Assembly: GCA_031761405.1 (NCBI GenBank)
Contig: JASEVX010000011.1
Coordinates: forward strand, 34,679,324-34,743,323
DNA length: 64,000 nucleotides
Direction: 5' to 3'
Source: Serripes groenlandicus
Taxonomy: Eukaryota > Mollusca > Bivalvia > Cardiida > Cardiidae
Shown in pieces: positions 1-11,758 of this stretch; the stretch's first letter is position 1; each line of letters begins with the position of its first letter. A program made the translations under genes and the position numbers. The notes under the pieces are model-generated. The model made no database searches, was not told the origin of the DNA, and saw nothing but the letters and a program-made list of their open reading frames with translations.

Positions 1-89
1 ATCCATTCAAATATGGAGATTTTCTATGTTTTGACAAAATATGTTCAAAGTCGTCTGCTGCAGAATTGTCATATGAGGGAAAGGGTTAA
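1..89 (+). mobile_element. TTAA MITE, right half cut by window edge
   Basis: The last 89 bp of the commonest element here, ending CTGCTGCAGAATTGTC...ATGAGGGAAAGGGTTAA. Confidence 0.85.
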
Positions 90-1190
90 ACCCCAATTTA
101 TCAAATGAAAAGATGACTTCGCAGAAAAAGAATTTTGAAAAGAACACATTTGTTAGAGTGTAGCCCTTTCCTACATCTAATGCATTTGACACATTTTTAG
201 CAGATTACATATGGAAACATTGTCGCGAAAGGAGTAATTGCTCATAAAAAGCAGTTTTCTACTTTTGCCACAATGTTTTTAAACATCATTTTGATGCAAA
301 AATATCATAATATGTCTGTATATGGGAAAGGGTTAACCATGTACAACAACCCTGCAGACAACTTTTAACACATCTACACGAAAATGTGGAAATCTCAATA
401 AATGAAAATCTAATTTTTGCAAAGAGTTGAAGTTTTGAGTCTAAAATAGAAATTACTCAAGAACAGGCGCTTGAAAGAAAGTACACAAGTCTAATATGAA
501 AGCAATATCTGCAACGGGTCTAGACTTTAGGACAGTGTTGCAGCTTTGGCCATGGAAAGAAAAAAATCCTCTATCAGACCCTTTCCCACATAAAACAAAT
601 TTGCAGGAGATGGCTTTGAAAACATTTAGTTAAAAACACAGAAAAAAATCTCTATAAATGAAGGTATAATTACTGAAAACAGTTGAAAACATTGTGGCAA
701 ACAGAGAAATTTCTCCTTTTGCTACAAGGTTTCCAAAATTATTCTGCTGCAGAAGCGTCAGAAAGCGTCTGTATGTTGGAAAGGGTTGTGGCAAAAAGGA
801 GAATTGTTTTGAACAATTTCATATATTCCCAAACTGTATTAACTTCAGCAATTTTCTGCTGCAAAGATGGACAAATACTTTTTGTATTGGGGAAAGAGTC
901 ATTCCTTTCAGCATAATACAGAATGCTGCCACGTACTGCCCATCAAAAAAACCGAATTGCTTGTTTTGAACAATTATTCCCTTTTTCACAATGTATTTTG
1001 TTCCAAATATTGTCTGCTGAAAGGTGACAAAAATTGATTTTATTGGTGGAAGGAATTCTGCCTTGCCGCATATACAGAACACCATTGTCCATAATAAATA
1101 TTGTGGGAAAATAAATAAATAACATATTCGTTTAAAGTGGCCAGGCTGCAAAGGCAACGAAAACTGTAAGTTTCATTGAAAAAGTCCTAC
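90..1190. other. intronic/3' flank with decayed MITE copies
   Basis: No exon was recognised apart from the relic at 1058-1125. Degenerate TTAA-MITE copies are readable at about 120-345 (ending GGGAAAGGGTTAA) and 581-785 (starting TTTCCCACATA). The rest is AT-rich with no feature I can name. Confidence 0.5.
1058..1125 (-). pseudogene. decayed partial duplicate of the LamG3 exon end
   Basis: About 70 bp past the donor of exon 1191-1430, the minus strand again reads GQW-CS-VYAARQ, compared with GQWHRVYAER in the exon. About 70% of bases match over 35 bp, including TGTATATGC. No acceptor AG precedes it and the frame closes soon after. It looks like the relic of a tandem exon duplication rather than a used exon. 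Confidence 0.4.
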
Positions 1191-1430
1191 CTTTCGGCAT
1201 ATACACGATGCCATTGCCCATCACTAACATACACGGTTGAGCGAACACGGAATATATTCTCCTGGGTTTGTTTACCGAGGTTATAACTCATCTCCAGGTA
1301 GCTGTTGCTAATAACAACCGTAAAATAGTCCCCTGACACTCCAGGACCCTGGTTCTGAAAGATGAGCATCCCATGTTTCTGATGGGTGTGAAAACGGAAT
1401 TGAAACTTATTGCTCTTCTGGGCTTTTATA
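1191..1430 (-). CDS. agrn-like: agrin-like exon: LamG3, second part
   Basis: 240-bp exon, phase 2 in and 2 out: IKAQKSNKFQFRFHTHQKHG, then MLIFQNQGPGVSGDYFTVVI, then YLEMSYNLGK, ending VYVSDGQWHRVYAER. These are LamG strands with the G-Q-W-H-R-V motif. Acceptor TGTTATTTCAG, donor GAAAG|GTAGGA. The closing third of LG3 was not found between here and position 1, so the gene continues beyond the window. Agrin's conserved splice site z lies in LG3. Confidence 0.94.
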
Positions 1431-1452
1431 CTGAAATAACAAGATAATTATA

Positions 1453-1645
1453 TTAACCCCTTTCCTACCTGCAGACCCATTCGGATGCATATGTCTTTAA
1501 AAACAATGTGACAAAAGAATAAATTGCTCATTATATATCCACAATGCATTCATTAAGATTTCATTTAAAGAAATTCTCAACTGTTTTGCCAAGATGGTTT
1601 TAAAAGGTGTCTGCTGCAGATTTTTCCTATGTTGAAGAGGGTTAA
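1453..1645. mobile_element. TTAA MITE, diverged copy
   Basis: Starts TTAACCCCTTTCCTACC and ends GTTGAAGAGGGTTAA; internal subterminal motif GTCTGCTGCAGA. About 193 bp. Confidence 0.7.
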
Positions 1646-1708
1646 CGCTTTTCTACAAACAACAAATCTGCAGCAGACTTCTTTGAAAACATATTTGCAA
1701 ACATAACT

Positions 1709-2770
1709 AGAACTATCACTGAAGATGATAAATACCCCCAAAACAGCACCTTGATTCAAAATATGGCTTCCGACCGACCGACCGATAGGTAGTCCTATCA
1801 AACAGTACTCATTTTGACCTTTGACCATGACTTTGAACTTTGAGGTACAAGCCACCTCATAATGGTGAACATGTGTGCCCAGTAACTTGAGAATCCTATG
1901 ATGCATGGTTGAGATGCGGACCGGACAAGGTAGTCCTATCATACAGTATTCATTTTGACCTTTAACCTCTGAGTGTGACCTTGATCTTTGAGGTACAATC
2001 CACCTCATCATGGTGACCATGTGTGTCCAGTAACTTGAGAATCCTAAGATGCATGGTTGAGATGCAGGCCGGACAAGGTAGTCCTATCAAACAGTACTCT
2101 TTTGACCTTTGACACTTTGACCTCTGGGTGTGACCTTCACCTTTGAGGTACAAGCCACCTCATCATGGTGAACATGTGTGTCCAGTAACTTGAGAATCCT
2201 AAGACGCATGGTTGAGATGCGGACCGGACAAGGTAGTCCTATCAAACAGTACTCATTTTGACCTTTAACCTCTAAGTGTGACCTTGACCTTTCAGGTACA
2301 GGCCTGGTGAATATTTGTGCCAAGTTTCTTTGAAATCCTATGATGCATGGTTGAAATGCAGGCCAAACTAGGTACAGTTCTATCAAATAGTACTCATTTT
2401 GACCTTTGACCTCTAAGTGTGACCTTGACATTTGAGGTACATGCCTGGGTCTTGTGTGCGACATGCCGTCTCATCATGGTGAACGTTTGTGCCAAGTTTC
2501 GTTCAAATCCTATGATGCATGGTTAAGATGTGGGCCGGACAAGGTTAGGTGGGACTGACAGAAAGACAGACAGACGTAAAAGGGCTATACCTCTGTAAAA
2601 TAACAAGCAATTGTAAGATCTTTAGGGTATGCACATCTCCTCTTGGTATAGAAGCTTCATGTAAAATTTTATTGAATTCCACCCAGTCGTTTGTAAAAAA
2701 TAGGCCGGACATAATATGGCTTCCGACTCCTACATACCCCCCAAAAACTTTGTTTTTTAAGGGTATAATT
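1709..2770 (+). mobile_element. CTAGAACT...GGGTATAATT element with 148-bp tandem core
   Basis: Begins CTAGAACTATCACTGAAG and ends with TACATACCCCCCAAAAAC, a short stem and AAGGGTATAAT. Between about 1787 and 2540 there are five tandem copies of a unit of about 148 bp, recognisable by GGTAGTCCTATCAAACAGTA and TGATGCATGGTTGAGATG. Three overlapping minus-strand ORFs here are only translations of the repeat. Non-autonomous; no transposase seen. Confidence 0.8.
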
Positions 2771-3193
2771 ATGAAATATCTCTATTAATGAAATTATAAT
2801 TATTGAATATAGTTAAAATAAACAAGGAGGCAAAATTTGAAATGCTTCCAGAGTAATTTCTCAATTAACCACAATGTTTTCAATGATGGCCTGTCAAATA
2901 CAGATTTGATATATGGGAGAAATTATGGTTAACACTTTCCCACATACAACTATTCTGCAGCAGACAACTTTGAGAACATCTACTAAAGATATGGAAAATC
3001 TCTAAGGTGTAATTATTGAAAAAAAGTTGAAAACATTGTGGCAAACAGAGAAATTGCTCGTTTTGAGCAATTTCTTCTTTTGTCACATAAAAGGCCTTAA
3101 GGAGAAATTGCTCATCATGAGCAATTACTTCTTTTGCCAAAATGTTTTCAAAAATTGTCTGCTGCAAATGGGTCTTGAGGTGGCAAAGGTCAA

Positions 3194-4609
3194 ACAAGAG
3201 GGCCATGATGGCCCTGGAATCGCTCACCTGATTTTTTTTTCACTTTAGCTATATAAGCCCCGCCATTTGGCGGGCATAGTTTCCAACCAATCAACTTGGC
3301 TTTAAGGAATCTGATAGAGGGTCACCCTAGGAACATTTCTACAAAATTATTTGAAAATCGGCCTGACACTTTTGAAGGAGAAGATTTTTTAAGTTTTCAC
3401 TATAGCAATAAAAGGCAAAATAGCCCCGCCCCCTGGCAGCCATGTTTTTTGACCAATCAACATGGCTTGAAGGAATCTGATAGAGGGTCATCCAAGGAAC
3501 ATTTCTACAAAATTATTTGAAAATCGGCCCGACACTTTTGGAGGAGAAGTTTTTTTAAGTTTGCACTATACCTATATAAGGCAAAAAAGCCCCGCCCCCC
3601 CTGGCGGCCATGATTTTCGACCAATCAACATGGCTTAAAGGAATCTGATAGCGGGTCATCCAAGGAATATTTCTACAAAATTATTTGAAAATCGGCCTGA
3701 CACTTTTGGAGGAGAAGATTTTTTAAGTTTTCACTATAGCCATATAAGGCAAAAAAGCCCCGACCCCCTGGCGGCCATGTTTTTCGACCAATCAACATGG
3801 CTTCAAGGAATCTGATAGAGATTCACCCAAGGAACATTTCTACAAAATAAGTTCAAAATCTGCCAACCAGTTAGGGAGAAGTAGAATTTTGAAGATTTTT
3901 TCGTTTCGTTGCCATGGAAACCAGAATTCTGCATGGATCCCAAAAATTTGAAGGAATTCTGGTGAGGTCATTGAGAGGATGCTTTCTGTGAAGTTTCATC
4001 CCAATTGACCCACCGGTTACTGAGGAGAAGATGTTGAAGATTTTTTTAAGTTTGCACTATAACCATAAAAGGCAAAATAGCCCCGCCCCCTGGCGGCCAT
4101 GTTTTTGACCAATCAACATGGCTTGAAGGAATCTGATAGAGGGTCACCCAAGGAACATTTCTACAAATTTATTTGAAAATCGGCCTGACACTTTTGGAGA
4201 AGAAGATTTTTTAAGTTTTCACTATAGCCATATAAGGAAAAATAGCCCCGCCCCCCCTGGCGGCCATGTTTTTCGACCAATCAACATGGCTTGAAGGAAT
4301 CTGATAGAGGGTCACCAGAGGAACATTTCTACAAAATTATTTGAAAATCGGCCTGACACTTTCGGAGGAGAAGATTTTTTAAGAATTTTGAAGTTTTTTC
4401 ATTTCGTTGCCATGGAAACCAGAATTCTGCATGGATCCCGAAAATTTTAAGGAATTCTGGTGAGGACATTGAGAGGATGCTTTCTGTGAAGTTTCATCCC
4501 AGTTGACCCACCGGTTACAGAGGAGAAAATGTTGACGGACGACGGACGCCGGACATAGGGCGATCACAATAACTCACCTTGAGCACTTCGTGCACAGGTG
4601 AGCTAAAAA
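3194..4609 (+). mobile_element. ACAAGAG...AGCTAAAA element, core type A
   Basis: The 5' end has a palindrome GGGCCATGATGGCCC followed by TCGCTCACCTG. The 3' end has a hairpin: CTCACCTTGAGCAC-TTCG-TGCACAGGTGAG followed by CTAAAA. The core is tandem units of about 166 bp with CCCCGCCCCCTGGCGGCCAT and ACCAATCAACATGGCTTGA, interleaved with a longer unit (GTTGCCATGGAAACCAGAAT). The terminal-palindrome and satellite-core plan resembles pearl-type or Helentron-like non-autonomous elements of bivalves (inference). No coding capacity. Confidence 0.85.
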
Positions 4610-4668
4610 GATAATGGTTTTAATATAAAGACGATATATTGTATGATGGTTTGAAAGCATAGACCTAC

Positions 4669-4750
4669 CCAGAAGTGATATCATTGAAATATTGTAGGTA
4701 TGTTGTCCCTGAAAACCTGATTGGAGAATCTGTTTCCGAGTTTTCAGCCA
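4669..4750 (-). CDS. agrn-like: agrin-like exon: LamG3, first part
   Basis: 82-bp exon, phase 1 in and 2 out: AENSETDSPIRFSGTTYLQY, then FNDITSG. The I-R-F-x-G-T-x-YL-x-Y motif opens a LamG domain and matches the start of agrin LG3. Acceptor TATATTTACAG, donor TCTGG|GTAGGT. It was too short to appear as a standalone ORF. It was found because the phases of 5710 and 1430 required an exon between them. Confidence 0.9.
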
Positions 4751-5079
4751 CTGTAAATATAAAATTGACTTTTCATTAGTAAAGATATTTTATTCTTCCA
4801 TAAGAATATACATATTACATGACATACAAATATCAAAATATGTGAATTGAATTGAAAGCTTAAACCTTATTGTAATCCTCTCCAATTCTGAGTTCCCATT
4901 GTTATAAGTATAATTTGACAATATCAATTTTATATTATCTATTATAATAGTAAACTCTTTCCCACATACAACCAAAACTGGAGCAGACGACTTTGAGGAC
5001 ATCATGAAGAGCAATTTCATCTTTGGCCACAATGCTTTCAAAAGTGGTTGGCAGATGGGAAAGGGTTAACATTTGTTGT

Positions 5080-5460
5080 AGATGACTTTCGAACCATCCA
5101 TACCCATGTTTAGTGATGATTGGATAAGAATTGCCCAATTAGCCCATTACTTCACATGAACACTTTACTTTTGCCACACTGTTTTCAATTCTATTCAATA
5201 AATAAACTTTATTTATATAATATTTTCATTTTATAATAGAGTTGAAAAAAAAGTGCTCATAAGTTCACAATATATGGATATAATTCCAAGTTGAAATATC
5301 ATGTTTATTAAGTAAAATCGCTTTTAAATCTATTCAAAGTAGCATATTTAACCCATTTCCCACAATTACTTGATATTAAGAAAAAAATCGTTTTTTGGAA
5401 AAGTTAAGAAATTGCTTGCTTTGTACCACAGGCGTCAGAGTTTTCATTTGAAAACAAAAA
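5080..5460. other. AT-rich intron, no feature seen
   Basis: Sequence between a decayed MITE (about 4950-5070, ending GGGAAAGGGTTAA) and a minisatellite. I see no exon, TIR or repeat structure here. Confidence 0.4.
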
Positions 5461-5463
5461 TTA

Positions 5464-5596
5464 GACAGTGTTACTATAAATAGACAGTGTTTCTATAAAT
5501 AGCCCCTCTCAAAATTAGACAGTGTTACTATAAATAGACAGTGTTTCTAAAAATAGCCTCTCTCAAAATTAGACAGTGTTACTATAAATAGCCTCA
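5464..5596. repeat. short tandem repeat, 22-bp subunits in 58-bp units
   Basis: Alternating TTAGACAGTGTTACTATAAA and TAGACAGTGTTTCTATAAAT segments, with CCTCTCTCAAAA at each larger-unit boundary. About 2.3 larger units. Confidence 0.85.
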
Positions 5597-5709
5597 CTAT
5601 ATGGCATTGTACGTTAAATATAAACTCAGATGCTTGTGATTGTACTCGACATAGAAAGCGTAGATTCTGACATGAAACATTGCAAAACATGGCACAACGA
5701 TGTACTTAC

Positions 5710-5896
5710 ATTTTTCACACAGCTGACCAATGTAGCGTTTGGGACATTTACATTCAGCCTGATCTAGTTTTGGGACACAGACCCCTCCATTTAAACATGG
5801 ATTCATACTACACGGCTGACCTGAGTACTGACCAATGTTCTGTTTTTCTAAGGCATTCTCCTCTGGATTATCCATCAGCCTACCATTGATGTAGAT
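5710..5896 (-). CDS. agrn-like: agrin-like exon: end of LamG2 and EGF4
   Basis: 187-bp exon, phase 0 in and 1 out. It starts IYINGRLMDNPEENALEKQN (last LamG strand, reading IQRIYINGR across the junction), followed by one [23 protein letters not shown], then CKCPKRYIGQLCEK. Acceptor TAAATTGTAG, donor AAAT|GTAAGT. A single EGF between LG2 and LG3 is the feature that separates agrin from perlecan. Confidence 0.94.
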
Positions 5897-6400
5897 CTAC
5901 AATTTATGAATAGATGAACAATTGAGGCTTTTCAGAGTAATATTAACTTATCAACAATTTATCAACCATTGCAAATCATGAAAACTGAGCTAAACATGTA
6001 TGTAGTTGAATTATTATACATTATATTCTTAATTCATCCAATTATCTCGTTAACAACTTTAACCCTTTCCCATATGCAGGCTATCTTTAAAAACATATTA
6101 GCAGAAGAAGGAATTACCCATGAGCAATTTCTCTATGTGAAACAATGTTTTCCAACTCAATAAAAATTAAAGAGATTTTCAATACTTAGGCTTAAACTTT
6201 GTTCAAAGTTGTCTGCTATAGATTTGTTGTATATATGTATATGGGAAAGGATTACTTCTTACTGGATATAGTATATAAAGTAATAGTCATCTGCTTTTGA
6301 TACATCTGTGAAAAGGGGAGTACTATCTGGATAAACGGATGAAACATTTCAAAACAGAGGGTAAAACAGGCTGCAAATGTCATCTATATCAGGGCAAGGT

Positions 6401-6862
6401 TTAACCCTTTTCCACATTACACAAATCTGCAGCAGACAACTTTGAATGAATGAATGTATATTGTTTTATGGCGCATCGACAGCTAAGGTCATTTAGCGCG
6501 CAATTAAATTTAATTATTCATGATCCATGGGTAACCAAACCAGTACTAGGCTAGAAAATGTGCCTTGCCCAAGGGCACTCCACCATGACCGTAGTGCCGC
6601 GACTGGGGATCGAACCCGGGACACCCGGTTTCGAAATCCCCAAGGCTAACCAATCAACCACAGCGGATTCCTGCAGACGACTTTGAACATATTTTGTCAA
6701 AAAATGGAAAATCTCTATAATTGAAAGGATCACCTATGACTAAAAGTGGAAAACAGGGTGGCAAAAGTAGAAATTGCTCGCCTTAAGCAATTTCTTCTTT
6801 TGTCACTATGTTTTCAAAAAGCTGTCTGCTGCAGAAAGCGTCTATATGAGGTAAAGGGTTAA
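6401..6862 (-). mobile_element. TTAA MITE split by a SINE
   Basis: The left piece starts TTAACCCTTTTCCACATTAC and ends in GCAGACAACTTTGA. The element resumes after the SINE with GCAGACGACTTTGA and finishes ATGAGGTAAAGGGTTAA. The 14-bp duplication (one mismatch) is the SINE's target site, so the MITE was there first. Confidence 0.85.
6446..6672 (-). mobile_element. tRNA-derived SINE (family 1)
   Basis: On the minus strand a tRNA-like head carries the B-box-like GGGTTCGATCCCCAGTCG, preceded by a TGGTTAGC-type A box region. It is followed by the conserved block CCTTGGGCAAGGCACATTTT and a tail containing GCGCTAAATGACC and CAATATACATTCATTC. The GGGCAAGG block is of the kind found in animal SINE central domains; I cannot assign the superfamily. 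Flanked by 14-bp target duplications. Confidence 0.9.
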
Positions 6863-7054
6863 CCCTTTCCCACATTCCACAAATCTGCAGCAGACGACTT
6901 TGACAACATCTAGGCATAAACATGAGAAACCTCTTTAAATCAAAGTAAACTAATTGGATACAGTTGAAAACATTGTGCAAAAAAGAGAAATTGCTGTTTT
7001 CAAAAGTAGTCTGCTGCAGAGGCATCAGAAAATGTCTGTATATGGAAGGGTTAA
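6859..7054 (-). mobile_element. TTAA MITE, sharing its TTAA with the previous copy
   Basis: Starts at the same TTAA that ends the 6401-6862 copy and ends TATATGGAAGGGTTAA. A third, more decayed copy begins at this TTAA (7051 to about 7262). Three tandem insertions therefore lie back to back. Confidence 0.8.
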
Positions 7055-7337
7055 TTCTTTTTCACAAACAAAAATAAAATCTGCAACAGATGAAAGATCT
7101 CTTTGGACATATCTTTTCTAGAAAGTATAATTATTAAAAGAGCTGAAAAAACTGTGGCAAAAGAAGAAATAATGTACAATTATGTACAATTTCCCCTTTT
7201 GCCACAATGTTTTCAAATGTTCTCAGCTGCAGATGCATCAAAATGCATCCATGTGTTAAATACTTGTAAACTGGTGGTTTTATCTATGAATACTTTCAAG
7301 TTTTGCATATAATTAGCATTTCCTGCAAATGTCCTGT

Positions 7338-7544
7338 TTAACCCTTTCCCTCATATAGACGCTTTCTTTTGAAAACATAGTGACAAAAGAAGAAATTGCT
7401 CAAAACAAGCAATTTCTCCTTTTGCCACAATGTTTCCCACTTTTAGTCATAGGTTATCCATTCAATTATAGAGATTTTCTGTTTTTTGACAAAAGATGTT
7501 CAAAGTCGTCTGCTGCAGAAATGTCGCATGAGGGAAAGGGTAAA
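7338..7544 (+). mobile_element. TTAA MITE
   Basis: TTAACCCTTTCCCTCATATA at the left, CATGAGGGAAAGGGTAA at the right (one T lost from the target site). The central hairpin is GAAATTGCTC-AAAAC-AAGCAATTTC, with one unpaired base in the stem. About 20 bp of the left arm is missing. Confidence 0.85.
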
Positions 7545-8261
7545 GAGATAGGTCGCAGCTGCAGTGATTTTATTTAATGTTAACCGGAGGCCCCCTTTCC
7601 CACAGACAACAAAGCAGTAGCAGATGACATTGAAAATGGGTTGACTCTATGCTAGGTGAAATTGCTCATCATGAGCCACAATGTTTTAAACTTTAGTTAA
7701 CGATTAAGCTATCTTATATGGAGATTTTTTAGCTTTTGTCATCATGTTTTCGAAGTTGTCTGCTGCAGATTTATTGTACGTGGGAAAGGGTTAACTAAAT
7801 TATTATCGGCAAAGGTAAAATTGCTGCTATGAAAGAATTATAGGCTATCAGGCATACCAACTGTCTATAAAAAGCTAAAAAAAAGATGCTGGAAAATGAT
7901 AAATATCTCCTTTGTCAACAATGCTTTCAGAAGTTATGTATTACTAGAGCATCAATGGCCATCTGTATCAGGAGCTGTCTAAATGAAAGGTGCTCCAGGT
8001 AAACCAACCTAAGTTTAACCCTTTCCCACATACAACAAACCTTTAGCAGACGACTTCGAAAATATAGGCAAAAAGGTGAAAAATATCCATTAATAAGGTT
8101 TTAAATTATTAAATAGAGTTGAAAACATTGTGGCAAAAGGAGAAATTGTTTATTATGAGTGATTTCTCATTTTGCAACAATATTTTCGAAAGTCATCGAC
8201 TGAAGATGTGTCAGAAAGCATCTATATGTGGCAAATGGATTATTATAACATGCAATGAAAA

Positions 8262-9734
8262 ACAAGAGGGCCATGATGGCCCTGGATCGCTCACCTTAAT
8301 TATACAATGTACTGCAATGCAAAACACATCAAGACAATTATTCTGAATGCAACCTCCACAGTGTTAACAATATTTTCCTTCGTTTGGCCTAGTGATCTAT
8401 ATTTTTTTACCTGATATGACCCATATTCCAACATGGACTAGATATCATCAAGACAACATTCTGACAAAGTTTCAACTTGCTCAAAGTAAAAATGCGGCCT
8501 CCGGAGTTTGAACAATATTTTCCTTTATTGACCTAGTTTCTGATCGAATATGACCCATATTCGAACTTGACCTAGATATAATTCAGACAAACATTCTGAC
8601 CGAATTTCAAGCTGCTGAAGCAAAAAATGCGGCATCCAAAGTGTTCACAAGATTTTCCTTCAATTTGATCTAGTGACCTAGTTTTTGAACCAGCATGACC
8701 CATATTCGAACTTGGCCTACATATCATCAAGAAAAACATTCTGATAAAGTTTTATCATGCTGAAATTTAAAATGCAGTATCCAGAGTGTTAGCAAGCTTA
8801 CCCTTCAATTTGGCCTAGTGAACTAGTTTTTAACCTGGCATGACCCATATCCGAACTTGGCCTAGATATCATTTAGACAAACATTCTGACCAAATTTCAA
8901 GCCGCTGAAGCAAAACATGCGGCTTCTACAGAGTTAACAAGATTTTCCCTAGATTTGGCCTAGTGACCTAGTTTCTGATACAATATGACCCATATTTAAA
9001 CTTGAACTAGATATCTTTAAGACAAACATTCTGACAAAATTTCAAGCTGCTGAAGCAAAAAATGCGGCATCCAAAGTGTTCACAAGATTTTCCTTCAATT
9101 TGATCTAGTGACCTAGTTTTTGACCCCACATGACCCATATTCAAACTTGGCCTAGATATCATTCAGCTAAACATTCTGAACAAATTTCAAGCCGCTGAAG
9201 CAAAACATGCGGCTTCTACAGAGTTAACAAGATTTTCCCTCAATTTGGCCTAATGACCTAGTTTCTGACCCAATATGACCCATATTTGAACTTGACCTAG
9301 ATATCTTTAAGACAAACATTCTGACCAAATTTCAAGCTGCTGAAGCAAAAAATGTGGCATCAAAAGTGTTAACAAGATTTTCCTTCAATTTAACCTAGTG
9401 ACCTAGTTTTTGACCCGGCATAACCCATATTCAAACTTGACCTAAATATTTTTAAGACAAACATTTTGACAAAATTTCAAACTGCTGAAGCAAAAATTGC
9501 GGCCTCTGGAGTGTTAACGAGATTTTCCTTCAATTTGACCTAGTGACCTACTGTTTGATCCGACGTGACCCATGTTCGAACTTGACCTACATATCATCAA
9601 GACAAACATTCTGATAGAGTTTCAACATGCTCAAGTTGAAAATGTGGCCTCCAGAGTGTTAACAAGATTTCCCTTCAATTCGACCTAGTGACCACAATAG
9701 CTCACCTTGCACTTCGTGCATAGGTGAGCTAAAA
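8262..9734 (+). mobile_element. ACAAGAG...AGCTAAAA element, core type B
   Basis: Same 5' palindrome (GGGCCATGATGGCCC) and same 3' hairpin (AGCTCACCTTGCAC-TTC-GTGCATAGGTGAGCT + AAAA) as the 3194 element. The core is different: about nine units of about 145 bp recognisable by TGACCTAGTTTTTGACC, CATGACCCATATTCGAACTT and AAGCTGCTGAAGCAAAAAAT. TGACCCATAT recurs near 8418, 8551, 8695, 8841, 8984, 9130, 9277, 9421 and 9567. Confidence 0.87.
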
Positions 9735-9997
9735 ACAACTGCCTTGCGTATCCATGGAGACTGTGCAACAGAAGCTTCCATGACTAATTTGCAAAAAGTG
9801 CAGAGGCAAATCAGACTGCATGAATACGCTGGATGATCTGCATCTACACTGTCTACAAATGCCTTACAATGAAATTATTGGATGCATTTGCAGCAGACGA
9901 CTCTTGAAAACATTATGTCAACAGGGGGAGGAATTGTTTATCATGAGAAATTTCTCCCGTTAACACAATGTTTTCAATGATATACAGCAGGGCACAC

Positions 9998-10228
9998 GTA
10001 ACCCTTTCCTTCATATAGACGCTTTCTGACATCTCTGCAGCAGATGGCTTTTTGAAAACATAGTGACAAAAAGAAGAAATTGCTCAAAACGAGCAATTTC
10101 TCCTTTTGCCACAATGTTTTCCACTTTTAAGCATAGGTTATCCATTTAATTATAGAGATTTTCTATTTGTTGACAAAATATGTTCAAAGTCGTCTGCTGC
10201 AGAATTGTCGTATGAGGGTAAGGGTTAA
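9998..10228 (+). mobile_element. TTAA MITE
   Basis: Near full length, CGTAACCCTTTCCTTC to ATGAGGGTAAGGGTTAA. Central stem GCTC/GAGC. Confidence 0.85.
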
Positions 10229-10668
10229 TAAGAATGGCAGCCACAGTCTGACCCTTGCTTGAAATGTAATTATGAGCCGGCTAAATGGGTCTGTATGATT
10301 GGAGTCAATGCAACTCTTGATCTCCAGCAGGTCAAATGGTATTGGTTTCAAAAAAATTATGATTTCATCTTGATAAAAACAACTACAGCTATCACTGAAT
10401 GTGATTAATACCCACCGAACCCCGCCCTGATAGGAAATTCCATCCAGAAGTTTTAAAGGTATTTATGTTTTTTTTTATACACTGCACTTCCTCTCATTGT
10501 GCTCTACCATTGTGTCAAGTTTTAGGGGGGGGGGGGGGGGGGGGGTATAATAATGATACCATTTCATAAACAGATTTTCTGTATTTTGTGCTCTATATGT
10601 TGAGCAATTCATCCCTTTATCACAATATTTGACAGATGTAAATCTAAGTTCTAAGAATCAATTTAGTT

Positions 10669-10828
10669 TTAACCCTTTCCCACATACAGACACTTTCTGA
10701 TGAGCAATTTCTCCTTATGCCAAAATGTTTTCAATTCTATTCAATAACTGTTCTTTCATTTATATTGTTTCCAATTTCTTGACTAAATGTCATCTGCTGC
10801 AGATTTGTTGTATGTGGGATAGGGTTAA
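10669..10828. mobile_element. TTAA MITE, shortened diverged copy
   Basis: TTAACCCTTTCCCACATACA to TATGTGGGATAGGGTTAA; part of the interior is missing. To its left (10230-10668) I see only a run of about 18 G near 10527 and fragments of the CTAGAACT element family. Confidence 0.75.
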
Positions 10829-10829
10829 A

Positions 10830-11722
10830 TAATTTGGTAGAGGGTCACATAAGTTTCATCATGTGAAGTTTTACACTAAATCAATCAGCTACTTTCAGGA
10901 GAAAATTTTCTACAACTTCAATATACACTACATAGAAGTAAGCTGTCACTAATAAGCTGGCTGCCATGTTCTATGGTCAATCATATTTGTTTCACTTAAT
11001 TTGGTAGATGGACACCTAAGTATGATTCATGTAAAATTATTTCAAAATTGGGCAGCTTCTTTTAGGAAATATTTTTCAAAAATTGTACTATACAAGATAT
11101 AGAATTAATTTGTCAGTCTATGATGGCCACATTATCTTACCGACTCAATTTCCTTTTAGCTTTTTTAAATAGAAGTAGAATGTCATCTATATATGGTTTG
11201 TGTGAAACTATTTAAAATCGGGCCAGTAGTTTCAGAGCAAAATAATTAAATTTTCTAATTTTACTCTTTTTCTGATACCCCTCAACCAAAGTTCAACATG
11301 AAATAACATCGTTAAAGCAATTTTAGTAGAGGGTCAATCATTCATGGGAAATTGTTTAAAAATTGGGACGCTACTTTCTCAGGAAAAGATTTTCAAAGAG
11401 TACATTAAAATAATTTATAAAGATAAACTGGTATAGCCCCTGGTGGTTATGTTTTTTGACTCACCAAGTTTCTGTTTGAGATCTAGGTAGATGGTAACAT
11501 CCGATTGATTCATACAAAATAATTTAATTTTAAATTTGGACCAGTGGTTTCAGAGGAAAAGAAAGATACAGAGGACAACCTTGGGAGCATTCCTGTAATG
11601 TTGCATGAACCTGATCCAGTAGTATAGGAGAAGATATATCTTAAAATAGTTATTGACACTGAATGCAGGACGCAGGCTGTTAGCAACAAGCTGGGTGATC
11701 ACACTTCTTGCTCGGGTGAGCT
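10830..11722 (+). mobile_element. old ACAAGAG-family element, type A-like relic
   Basis: Degenerate repeats of 'gaccaatca...ggtagaggg...acaaaattattt' type echo core type A (for example GGTAGAGGGTCACATAAG). It ends with GTGATCACACTTCTTGCTCG and GGTGAGCTTACA, a worn version of the 3' hairpin. The 5' end is not recognisable. Confidence 0.6.
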
Positions 11723-11758
11723 TACACAACCAGAGAATAAGACGAATATAAAAATTAC

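Noticed and set aside
1577..2464. Overlapping minus-strand ORFs with repeated peptide blocks
   Set aside because: They follow the 148-bp tandem unit of the 1709-2770 element.
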